Of a stretch of DNA of 64,000 nt, positions 17,001 to 24,067 are shown in pieces. Numbering within the stretch: the first letter of the stretch is position 1; every line of letters begins with the position of its first letter. The notes under the pieces are model-generated. The model worked only from the letters and a program-made list of their open reading frames with translations, was not told the origin of the DNA and ran no database searches. A program made the translations under genes and the position numbers. Source of the DNA: Desulfovibrio sp. G11 (GTDB lineage: Bacteria; Desulfobacterota; Desulfovibrionia; Desulfovibrionales; Desulfovibrionaceae); the NCBI RefSeq assembly GCF_900243745.1, contig NZ_LT984798.1, positions 2,164,501 through 2,228,500 of the forward strand, given 5' to 3'.

Positions 17001-17712
17001 CGACATGTTCCGCTTTGGTGCGGCGTTCAACGTTGGTGCCGGGTACGCCAAATCCAACGGCGATTTCAACAGCACGGACAACCGCTTCAACTTCTGGGGC
17101 GTGAGCCTTTACGGCGGCTGGGTGTACAACAACTTCGGTCTTTCTGCCGATGTGGGTTATACCGGCAACTACAGTAAGGTGGAGCAGGATATGCCCGCCT
17201 CCATGCAGATGAGCGACCTCAAGGCCGATGTCACCAGCCATGCCTGGAATACTGGCCTCAAGGCGGAATACAAGTTCAACGCCGGTGCGCTGGATATTAT
17301 TCCGCATGTGGGGGTGCGCTACCTCAGGCTTGTGACCGATGGCTATGACGTGAAGAGCGGCGGTACGGTCTTTGAGGTGGACGAAAGCATGCAGTCCATC
17401 TGGACATTCCCCGTGGGCGTGAGCTTTGCCAAAGCTTTTGAAACCGAGAGTGGCTGGCAGATCAAGCCACAACTTGATCTGGGCGTTATTCCGGCGGCGG
17501 GTGACGTAAAAGCCAGGAGCAAGGCCCGCATTCCCGGTGTGGACAGCCAGGCCGAAATGAAAATGCAGGTGTTGGACTACGCCACCTTTGACGGCGGCTT
17601 GGGCTTTGAGCTTGGCAAGGGCGACTTTACCCTTGGGCTGAACTACAACCTGCAGGCTTCGGAACACCGCACAGGGCATGGCGTGTTTGGCTCGCTGCGG
17701 TATGAGTTTTAA
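14050..17712 (+). CDS. Autotransporter outer-membrane adhesin
   Basis: The 1220-residue protein has an extended N-terminus and a signal peptide ending near residue 46 (MGGASMAFA). The passenger (about 47-950) is Gly/Ser/Thr/Asn-rich with repeating beta-helix strands such as VNSGGTLTSG, TIDGGVVTGTHL and LTINGGILDIAN, the pectate-lyase-like autotransporter repeat. The C-terminal 265 residues (from about NGLGIWIMPLYQSN) are the beta-barrel translocator with alternating aromatic strands, and the protein ends in the canonical phenylalanine (GSLRYEF). AGGAGG lies in front of the start. It is secreted by the type V pathway. A divergent HTH regulator and the shared promoter box suggest controlled or phase-like expression. 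Confidence 0.9.
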   Translation: MRFTQGALGMLAQRYKGILKKCHLLNTLGAVVVSAFLMGGASMAFAAAPIIISDSHQVADSITEEYTTIDVNSGGSVSIARNGKVVGTDVTVNSGGTLTSGKNLHFGNFSGAEPNTGLLANTLTIDGGVVTGTHLGFGNGGVVAVNGGGRLTLDTMNDNTNSAWGGNGKLTINGGILDIANLSIAHDKLVEADTANSLILTNNGQLIVRDALAITDGSFTNTLGGAIKAGKLVMDGQSYTHNTSNSLNIIGMAGGGAFFTGTNLTVSQGDVFLGSDATPSGTHTTTADVSVDGGLLQVGHGNWQAGDLTQTGGQVKVSGNGVLAVGKLDQSDGLLTVGGTSNTGKLTVDGSFANTTYNAGTAGVAVTGTGVLGVKYSELVNAAGDDFLYTATQKAINVAEGGTLLLNGYSGSDMTVAEFKTLSDKLLSTGSTGTVQGINVDTSGASLQDVASAHLAVPDAVVDGSAGITSGAATVGGVTGATVISGGASLTLTGQGAAAEVLATDGVTLDASTLTLGSNAGSAGSGTLYGDIDASSSTGTSTINVVNGNYTVAGEIKGAHTTNSTNINVTNSGRLTAQSLELGSNDTINVGNASNSGTLIATDISMNGGRIDFDPPFAAAGDTSNASMGGLAFTSNAVDALMTVGQNSMVSLGSTDAEWLRTEVQRFQSDGKGLWGQDITAALALRTPQTLDAAGGINVDGTWVTGGSAATANTAHFADKSLLVVDAAGVGSGVALSGEAGGTSTLIVDSGAKLHIVGGQDGETLNVTGGFGASTKDAASWTGSNLTTSTALLSATGGTFDTANGAYSVSLKANAVASSFPMLSSSMGALVDRMVIQTGVNPNSPNAGVRFISRAMSDNYIGTTDRNKAAATVEGAAQMAAVGAVQGSTLSAATAASGAVLNRTSMALPRTDMSQAVAVRQDTDGSLSLDSGLSAGDGLKNGLGIWIMPLYQSNSVWGMKAENFKTGYNSNLGGIAMGADYTINDMFRFGAAFNVGAGYAKSNGDFNSTDNRFNFWGVSLYGGWVYNNFGLSADVGYTGNYSKVEQDMPASMQMSDLKADVTSHAWNTGLKAEYKFNAGALDIIPHVGVRYLRLVTDGYDVKSGGTVFEVDESMQSIWTFPVGVSFAKAFETESGWQIKPQLDLGVIPAAGDVKARSKARIPGVDSQAEMKMQVLDYATFDGGLGFELGKGDFTLGLNYNLQASEHRTGHGVFGSLRYEF

Positions 17713-17747
17713 AGTCGGTTTGGTTGAATAATTGAGGGACTGAGTAG

Positions 17748-17775
17748 AGAGGGCCGGGGATTTCCCCGGCCCTCT
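17748..17775 (+). terminator. Terminator of the autotransporter gene
   Basis: AGAGGGCCGGGGA (17748-17760) pairs with TCCCCGGCCCTCT (17763-17775), a very GC-rich 13-bp stem, with TCATTATG after it. The inner core recurs at 34274. Confidence 0.8.
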
Positions 17776-17913
17776 TCATTATGATTGGCTATTTTCTAAT
17801 GAACAAGGACAAAACTTCACCGATTGACAAGCACAATCCAGAGCACTATGGCGCGAAGCCAGCTTGACCCAAAGAACCATATTCGGTACTTATTTAGTCA
17901 AAGGAGCATAAAT

Positions 17914-18189
17914 ATGCAACTCAGCACCGCAGTTCGCCCAATTAGTGAGGTCAAGGCGCAGGCCGCAGAAATCATTCGCACTTTCAGTGAAGAAGCTGCG
18001 CCGCCCGTTGTGATCACCCAGAATGGCGAGGCCAAGGCCGTGCTCATGGGCATCCATGAATATGAGCGCATGCAGGAAACGCTTGCCATGCTCAAGGCTC
18101 TCAGCCTTTCCGGCAAGAGCTTTGAGGCGGGCAAGGGACGCCCCGCTCGGGAAGTTTTCTCAGGCCTGCGCGCAAAGGGTAAACGATGA
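17914..18189 (+). CDS. Phd/YefM-type antitoxin
   Basis: ATG 17914 follows AAAGGAG, so upstream in-frame ATGs were not used. The 91-residue product begins MQLSTAVRPISEVKAQAAEI, then carries PPVVITQNGEAKAVLMGIHEYERM, the standard Phd/YefM beta-strand/helix DNA-binding core. The C-terminal 25 residues are basic and would wrap the toxin. The stop overlaps the toxin start by four bases (ATGA), the usual coupling in such pairs. Antitoxin-toxin complexes normally autorepress their own promoter, which would lie at 17,800-17,900. Confidence 0.9.
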   Translation: MQLSTAVRPISEVKAQAAEIIRTFSEEAAPPVVITQNGEAKAVLMGIHEYERMQETLAMLKALSLSGKSFEAGKGRPAREVFSGLRAKGKR

Positions 18190-18533
18190 CCCTTCCCACT
18201 GGGACGCCACTTCTGGAGGTCTTGCTCTCCCCAGAGGCCGAACAAGACTTGCTGGAGATATACACCTATACAGCAGCCAATGCAGGGCAGGAGCAAGCAG
18301 ATACAATTCTGGGCAAGCTTGAGCAGGGCATCCTCTCTCTGGAAAGCCTACCTCTGCGTGGCAATGTTCCGCCTGAGCTAGAAATAGTGGGCATCACCCG
18401 CTACCGTGAAATACATGTCCACCCATGGCGCATAATCTACGAGGCACTTGAGGCCGTGGTGCATATCCATTGGGTATTCGACTCTCGACGTGATGTGGCG
18501 GGGCAGCTTGAACAAAAGATGTTGCGGGGGTAG
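18186..18533 (+). CDS. RelE/ParE-family toxin
   Basis: The 115-residue protein has the RelE/ParE fold signature: VLLSPEAEQDLLEIYTYTAANAG, then GNVPPELEIVGITRYREIHVHPWRIIYEALEAVVHIHWVFDSRRD, which contains the strand-strand-His/Arg pattern of the family and the final RRD. Either ribosome-dependent mRNA cleavage (RelE) or gyrase inhibition (ParE) is possible; the YREI/WRIIYE spacing is more ParE-like. It overlaps the antitoxin by 4 bp. It lies just ahead of the restriction operon. Confidence 0.9.
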   Translation: MTLPTGTPLLEVLLSPEAEQDLLEIYTYTAANAGQEQADTILGKLEQGILSLESLPLRGNVPPELEIVGITRYREIHVHPWRIIYEALEAVVHIHWVFDSRRDVAGQLEQKMLRG

Positions 18534-18564
18534 CGTTTGGCGCCGAGAATACAGCCCACACAAT

Positions 18565-18765
18565 TCACTTTCGACAGGGGCAATCGTGCTCATTGCGCTG
18601 CTTGATGTTGCTATATTGCAGGCAGGTTGCCTTTTCCGCCTCCTCACCCACCCAAGCGGCTGCGTCCACGACCTTCATGCGCTTGGGGGGCTCAATCACG
18701 CCCGCATCACGCGTGATGCCGTTCTTCCAGTGGATGACCAGAAAACCCTCCAGGCGTTCACACAA
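18565..18765 (-). pseudogene. Possible relic of a small conserved protein
   Basis: A minus-strand frame with a TTG start and no clear ribosome site reads like protein: LEGFLVIHWKNGITRDAGVI, later DAAAWVGEEAEKATCLQYSN, ending HDCPCRK. Its codon use and length (66 residues) suit a fragment rather than a complete gene, and the frame closes immediately upstream. I do not recognise a family. The remaining region up to 19,099 shows only AT-rich, promoter-like sequence ahead of hsdM. Confidence 0.25.
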
Positions 18766-19099
18766 AAAATCCCTACATTCGAAACCTCATGTTGCGCCTC
18801 TCTCGCAGGCGCACACCCTGAAATCATCGGGTAAGTGTGGCAATGAGAAGCAAGCCTGTCCGGAGCGGTAACCACGACATGGCTCAGGGCGCATGGGGCA
18901 CTCACCGCAAAAAATGGCCGTAAAAAAATTTCATCCGCGAGAAACCGGGGAGTGAGAGGATACTTGCTAATAGTTTATCCAGAGACGAACATCCTAATCT
19001 TTTTGACTATAACACTTCTCTGCTGTAATTTTATAGATTAGCAATGCCTAATGGCATATATTTCATCATGGAACCACATCAAAGATAATTGGAAGCCGC
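18766..19099. other. AT-rich region ahead of the restriction operon
   Basis: The last 150 bp before hsdM are AT-rich and probably hold its promoter, but no clear -35/-10 pair or operator can be fixed by eye. Confidence 0.35.
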
Positions 19100-21205
19100 A
19101 TGTCACAGTTTGAACACATTGAGGCCATTGAAAAAAGGCTGTGGAGTGCCGCAGATACCATGCGTGCCAACTCCAACTATGCCAGCAACGAGTATTTTCT
19201 TCCTGTAATGGGCCTTATATTCTTGCGTCATGCATATAGCCGCTTCCTCATGGTAAAGGATGAGATTGAAGCCAATCTGCCTACTCGTGGCGGAAAATCT
19301 CGCCCTTTAACCAAAGAAGATTTTTCGCAGAAAAGCTCCATATTTTTGCGACCTGAAGCACAATTTGACTTTCTTGTTGCCCTGTCTGACAGCGATGATC
19401 GGGCTCAGGCCATCATTATGGCTATGGAATCCATTGAAGCCGACTACACCAGCCTTGAAGGCATGCTGCCCAAGAACGAATACCAGGAGCTGGACAATGT
19501 GGTACTGGGCCAGCTGCTGCGCACGTTGAACCCTGAAGAATTGAAGCAGATTAAGGGAGATGTGTTCGGGCGCATCTACGAGTATTTTCTTACCCAGTTC
19601 GCTGACCAGAAGGCCCATGATGGGGGCGAATTTTTTACCCCCATTGCACTTGTATCACTCATTGCCAATGTGTTGGAACCTGAAGGCGGCATTGTGCTTG
19701 ACCCGGCCTGTGGTTCTGGGGGCATGTTTGTGCAGAGTGCCCGAGTAGTGGAACGCCAACATCAGAATCCCACAGAAAAACTCACTTTTCTGGGTATGGA
19801 GAAGAACGCCACGACCATACGCCTTGCCAAGATGAATTTGGCGGTGCATGGCCTTGAGGGCAATATCCAGAAAGCCATTACCTACTATGAAGATCCCCAC
19901 GAGCTGCTGGGCAAGGCACAGTACGTCATGGCCAATCCGCCCTTCAATGTGGATGAAATCGACGCTGATAAGGTGAAATCCGATCCGCGCCTTCCCTTTG
20001 GTTTGCCGGGCATCAACAAGCAAAAGCGTGTCTCCAACGGCAACTATGTATGGATCAGCTATTTTTATGGCTACCTGTGCGAAACTGGTCGCGCCGGATT
20101 TGTCATGTCGTCGCAGGCTTCCTCCGCAGGAAGGGATGAGGCCAAGGTGCGCCAAAAACTTATAGAATCAGGCGATGTAGACCTCATGGTGGCTATTCGC
20201 CCCAACTTCTTCTACACCCGCGCCGTGCCCTGCGAATTGTGGTTTTTGGATCGCGCCAAGCCGGAAGCCCATAAAGACAAGGTGCTGATGATCGATGCCC
20301 AGAGCATTTATCGCAAAGTGACGCGGCGCATCAACGACTTCAGCCCGGAGCAGGAGCAGAACATCCTTGCCATCGTCTGGCTCTATCGAGAGCAATCAGA
20401 GCGGTATCTGCATCTGCTGAAAAGCTATTGTCAACGTGTGCTTACAGAAGCTGAAAATTGCTATGCGGCGCAAGATGGTGCAGCGCCACCCCTGTCAGCC
20501 TTTATGGAGGCGTTGACCACCATGCTGGCTGCCATGCAGCCCTTTATGGAAGCTCAGGGTGAAAACGCCTCACATCCGGCGGTTCTCGAAGAATACTACG
20601 CAGCTCGCGAACTGTTCAATGTTGACGCAGAAACCTTGCGCTCCACCCTGACCCATGAAACGGCATTGTGGAAACAGAATGACGCTGACAATGCAAGCCT
20701 GAAAGCCGCTGTGGAACGTCAATCCTCGCTTGCTATATTGAGCCGTGATTTGGGCAAGGCAGCGGATGCGCTGTACAAGACTCTGTGCCGTGTAGCCGAT
20801 ACTTGCGAGAGTATAGAAGCCCCCTGCGAAAAAAAACTGTGGAACAGCCGCACTGTAAATAGCCCTCGCAAAAAGGCCGATGCCGCCCGGCAGGATGCTG
20901 TGGAGCAGCTACGGCTGATTCGCTATTTTCATCGTCAGGCCCGCTGGCTGGTGGAGCGCTTCCCCGATGCCGTGTTGTGTGACGTGCCCGGTTTGGTCAA
21001 GCTCGTAGACAGAGACGAAATCGAGAACAACGAATGGAGCCTGACCCCAGGCCGCTATGTGGGAGTTGCCCCTGAAGAGGTGGACGAAGATTTTGATTTT
21101 GAAGAAACCTTGCGCGAAATCCATGTGGAGTTGGAGGATTTGAACGCCGAGGCTGCGTTGCTTGCCGCAAAAATCAAGGATAACTTTGCGGGGTTGGGGA
21201 TATGA
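19100..21205 (+). CDS. hsdM: Type I restriction-modification methyltransferase HsdM
   Basis: The 701-residue subunit carries the N-terminal HsdM helical domain (LWSAADTMRANSNYASNEYF) and a class gamma N6-adenine methyltransferase core: SAM motif DPACGSGGMF (201-210) and catalytic ANPPF (278-282). It is longer than many HsdM (about 500), with a C-terminal helical region (about 440-700) rich in Glu/Ala that probably contacts HsdS. It methylates adenine in the site chosen by HsdS and protects self DNA. The stop overlaps hsdS by four bases. GC content is close to the core genome. Confidence 0.95.
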   Translation: MSQFEHIEAIEKRLWSAADTMRANSNYASNEYFLPVMGLIFLRHAYSRFLMVKDEIEANLPTRGGKSRPLTKEDFSQKSSIFLRPEAQFDFLVALSDSDDRAQAIIMAMESIEADYTSLEGMLPKNEYQELDNVVLGQLLRTLNPEELKQIKGDVFGRIYEYFLTQFADQKAHDGGEFFTPIALVSLIANVLEPEGGIVLDPACGSGGMFVQSARVVERQHQNPTEKLTFLGMEKNATTIRLAKMNLAVHGLEGNIQKAITYYEDPHELLGKAQYVMANPPFNVDEIDADKVKSDPRLPFGLPGINKQKRVSNGNYVWISYFYGYLCETGRAGFVMSSQASSAGRDEAKVRQKLIESGDVDLMVAIRPNFFYTRAVPCELWFLDRAKPEAHKDKVLMIDAQSIYRKVTRRINDFSPEQEQNILAIVWLYREQSERYLHLLKSYCQRVLTEAENCYAAQDGAAPPLSAFMEALTTMLAAMQPFMEAQGENASHPAVLEEYYAARELFNVDAETLRSTLTHETALWKQNDADNASLKAAVERQSSLAILSRDLGKAADALYKTLCRVADTCESIEAPCEKKLWNSRTVNSPRKKADAARQDAVEQLRLIRYFHRQARWLVERFPDAVLCDVPGLVKLVDRDEIENNEWSLTPGRYVGVAPEEVDEDFDFEETLREIHVELEDLNAEAALLAAKIKDNFAGLGI

Positions 21206-22338
21206 GCTGGCCTAGAAAAAAAATAGCAGACTTGTGCGCCTTCGCCATAGATTGCGTTAACAAAACAGCTCCTGTCGTAGAGTATGAAACAAAATTTAAA
21301 ATGATTAGAACAACCAACATCAAGGATGGTTTTGTTCATCTTGATTCAGTAAAATATGTAACGGAAGAAACATTTTTGAAGTGGACAAGAAGGTCAAAAC
21401 CTCAATATGGCGATGTTATTTTAACACGCGAAGCGCCAGTAGGCCAAGTAGGCAGATTTACATCTCAAGATGAAAATGTTTTTTTGGGGCAACGACTATT
21501 TCATTATAGACCTCTCTCTGAAGTTCTTGACTGGAATTTTCTCACATATGCTTTAATGAGTCGTGATGTTCAAGGACGCCTACAAGGAATGGGTTTTGGA
21601 GCGACCGTTGACCATATTCGTGTAGGGGACGCCGAGAATATCGAAATACCATGCCCATCTATTCAAATTCAAAGGCGTATTGGTGACATCCTCTCCGCCT
21701 ACGACGACTTTATCGAAAACAACCGTCGCCGCATCCAGCTTCTGGAAGAATCGGCACGTCAGATCTACAAAGAGTGGTTTGTGCGCCTGCGCTTTCCCGG
21801 CCATGAGCATCTGAAGGTGGTGGATGGCGTGCCTGAGGGATGGGAAAGGAAGCCGCTAGGGGAAGTCGCCCCATTTCACTATGGAAAAGCCTTGACCGCA
21901 GAAAACAGACTTGGCGGGGACGTGCCTGTATACGCCTCCAGTGGACATGTGGGAATGCACAACAAAGCGTTGGTAAAAGCTCCTGGCATTGTCATCGGCA
22001 GGAAGGGGAATGTTGGTAGTGTATATTGGGTTAGTAAAGACTATTACCCTATTGACACCACTTATTACATAAAACCAGAAAGTGCTGATTTGTTTATTTA
22101 CTACGCTGTACACAGCATAAATTTTATCAACACTGATGTTGCTGTTCCTGGTTTAAATAGAGATTATGCTCATAGCAGAAGTATATTGATTCCAGACAAA
22201 ACAACTCTTTCAAATTTTCTCGAACTCGTCACAGCACTCCATGGCCAAATAGACAACTTGAATGCGCAAAACAATAAGCTTGCTCAAGCTCGTGACCTAC
22301 TTCTTCCCAAACTCATGAGTGGTGAGGTGGCTGTATGA
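21202..22338 (+). CDS. hsdS: Type I specificity subunit HsdS
   Basis: The 378-residue protein shows two target-recognition domains separated by a conserved helical spacer. TRD1 spans roughly 1-150 (PQYGDVILTREAPVGQVGRF), then a central helix begins IQRRIGDILSAYDDFIENNRRRIQLLEE, TRD2 spans about 210-335 (KAPGIVIGRKGNVGSVY) and the final helix ends LLPKLMSGEV. The TRDs are AT-rich while the conserved spacer is GC-rich, a normal mosaic of exchangeable specificity. It picks the bipartite DNA site of the complex. It overlaps hsdM by 4 bp and the next gene by 4 bp. Confidence 0.93.
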   Translation: MSWPRKKIADLCAFAIDCVNKTAPVVEYETKFKMIRTTNIKDGFVHLDSVKYVTEETFLKWTRRSKPQYGDVILTREAPVGQVGRFTSQDENVFLGQRLFHYRPLSEVLDWNFLTYALMSRDVQGRLQGMGFGATVDHIRVGDAENIEIPCPSIQIQRRIGDILSAYDDFIENNRRRIQLLEESARQIYKEWFVRLRFPGHEHLKVVDGVPEGWERKPLGEVAPFHYGKALTAENRLGGDVPVYASSGHVGMHNKALVKAPGIVIGRKGNVGSVYWVSKDYYPIDTTYYIKPESADLFIYYAVHSINFINTDVAVPGLNRDYAHSRSILIPDKTTLSNFLELVTALHGQIDNLNAQNNKLAQARDLLLPKLMSGEVAV

Positions 22339-24062
22339 AGCTGAAAGACATAACCATCAACAACTATCGCGGTATCAGTTCGCTGCGTATACCCCTTGAT
22401 GAGTTGACCGTGCTGATCGGTGAAAACAACGCTGGCAAATCTACTGTGCTGGAAGCCCTCAGACTGGTTCTTACACGTGGATTTGGTAGCAGAAAAGACA
22501 GCAGATTTGCGGAGTATGATTTTCACTTAAAGGATACTGCCGCCACCCCGCTTACAGCAGACCCCATTGGTATACTTTTGCATTTTTCTGAAGATCACGA
22601 AGATGATTGGCCCGAAGCCATCTCGCAGCAGCTAAGTGAAGTAATACAAATAGATATGACAAATGGCACAAATCACATATGGCTGAAAGCAACTGGAACT
22701 TACCAATCCGTTACTACACTTTTTGAAACTCGCTGGTCGTTTCTTAATACGGATGGGGCAGAACTTGCTCTCAAAAACGCTAATACACATAATTTACTTG
22801 TTAAATTTGCGCCGCTATTTTTCCTTTCAGCCATGCGAGATGCATCACAGGAATTTGGACAGCGGGGTCAGTTCTGGAACAGTTTTTTGAAGACTATTGA
22901 GTTACCTCCGGAACAGCTTAGAGAAATTGAAGAAAAGCTACAGGAAGTCAATGCTTCAGTCATTGACGCCAACTCAGACTTAGGAGAAGTCATAAACAGG
23001 ATTGGGGAGGTGCGTAAGTTCGTTCCGTTAGCCGCACCAGACACTGTTATTTTAGAGGCTATTCCTACTAGACTTTTTGACCTGACAGGAAAAGTGCAGG
23101 TTCATTTGAAGGCGCAGCATGGGGCAAAGCTGCCATTGCACCGCCACGGTGAAGGAACGCAAAATCTTGCCGTCTTGATGCTCTTTCAGGCTTTCACAGC
23201 ATTGAACCTCGCCGAAGCCTACGCTCCGGAATCAACACCGCTTCTGGCTCTAGAAGAGCCAGAAGCGCACCTTCACCCTTCAGCTATCCGTTCGCTGGGA
23301 ACCCTTCTCAAAAATATTACTGGCCAAAGATTGGTCACCAGCCACTCAGGCGATTTGGTTTCTCGGGTGCCCATTACGTCGCTGAGAAGACTTTACAAAC
23401 AGAATGGTGAAACGAAAGTTGGGCAAGTTTCTACCAACTTGCTTGATGCGCGAGAGTTACAGGCCGTTGATTACCATGTCAAATCAAATAAAGGACATTA
23501 TCTCTTTTCCAGGTGCTGGCTTCTTGTTGAAGGGGAATCTGACTTTCACATCATGCAGCGCTTGCTTGAATACTTGGAGAACTCACAGGATGAACTTAGT
23601 CTTTCAATTCTGGAAATGAGCCAAGTCAGAGGAAAAGGTGAACCTTTTTTCAAAATAGCAAATGCCCTCGGAATTCAGTGGTTTCTTATGGTAGATGGGG
23701 ATAGTGCAGGAAAGGATTATGCCCGTCGGGTCGCTTCTCACCTCCAACCGGGTGAAACGACTACAGATAGAGCAAGCTGCTGGGTGTATGGAAGCATTGA
23801 GAAGGAATTTTGGTTTAATGGGTTTCAGCCCTTTATTGAAAGCAAGGTGTCTGCCGCGAGCAAAAAAGACATAGGGGAGCAGGCAAATGGTGACCAAACG
23901 AAAGAGTTAAACGGGATAATTAAATCTGCTATCACTTCTTGTGGACAAAAGCCTGGGTTTGCCGAAGCATTGTTTGAAGAAATCAAATCTCGTGGAAACA
24001 TGTCCATTCCTCAATCCATTAAAGATGTCATCACCCGTGTTGTCCAACTGGCCGGAGGTTAA
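22335..24062 (+). CDS. OLD-family ATPase/TOPRIM nuclease, GajA-like
   Basis: The 575-residue protein has an ABC-type ATPase head with Walker A GENNAGKS (29-36), Walker B LLALEEPEAHLHP (303-315), the LVTSHS switch, and a C-terminal TOPRIM nuclease with Glu399 (LLVEGESD) and the DGDSAG acidic pair (Asp454, Asp456). Length, order and a UvrD-like helicase next door match class 2 OLD proteins and the Gabija GajA nuclease. GajA nicks DNA when nucleotide pools fall during phage infection. It is translationally coupled to hsdS (ATGA overlap), not to a separate promoter. The Gabija label rests on layout, not on a search. Confidence 0.85.
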   Translation: MKLKDITINNYRGISSLRIPLDELTVLIGENNAGKSTVLEALRLVLTRGFGSRKDSRFAEYDFHLKDTAATPLTADPIGILLHFSEDHEDDWPEAISQQLSEVIQIDMTNGTNHIWLKATGTYQSVTTLFETRWSFLNTDGAELALKNANTHNLLVKFAPLFFLSAMRDASQEFGQRGQFWNSFLKTIELPPEQLREIEEKLQEVNASVIDANSDLGEVINRIGEVRKFVPLAAPDTVILEAIPTRLFDLTGKVQVHLKAQHGAKLPLHRHGEGTQNLAVLMLFQAFTALNLAEAYAPESTPLLALEEPEAHLHPSAIRSLGTLLKNITGQRLVTSHSGDLVSRVPITSLRRLYKQNGETKVGQVSTNLLDARELQAVDYHVKSNKGHYLFSRCWLLVEGESDFHIMQRLLEYLENSQDELSLSILEMSQVRGKGEPFFKIANALGIQWFLMVDGDSAGKDYARRVASHLQPGETTTDRASCWVYGSIEKEFWFNGFQPFIESKVSAASKKDIGEQANGDQTKELNGIIKSAITSCGQKPGFAEALFEEIKSRGNMSIPQSIKDVITRVVQLAGG

Positions 24063-24067
24063 GTTAC

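Noticed and set aside
16258..17679. 473-residue open frame on the minus strand under the autotransporter
   Set aside because: It has no ribosome site or family features and is explained by the GC-biased codons of the autotransporter on the other strand.
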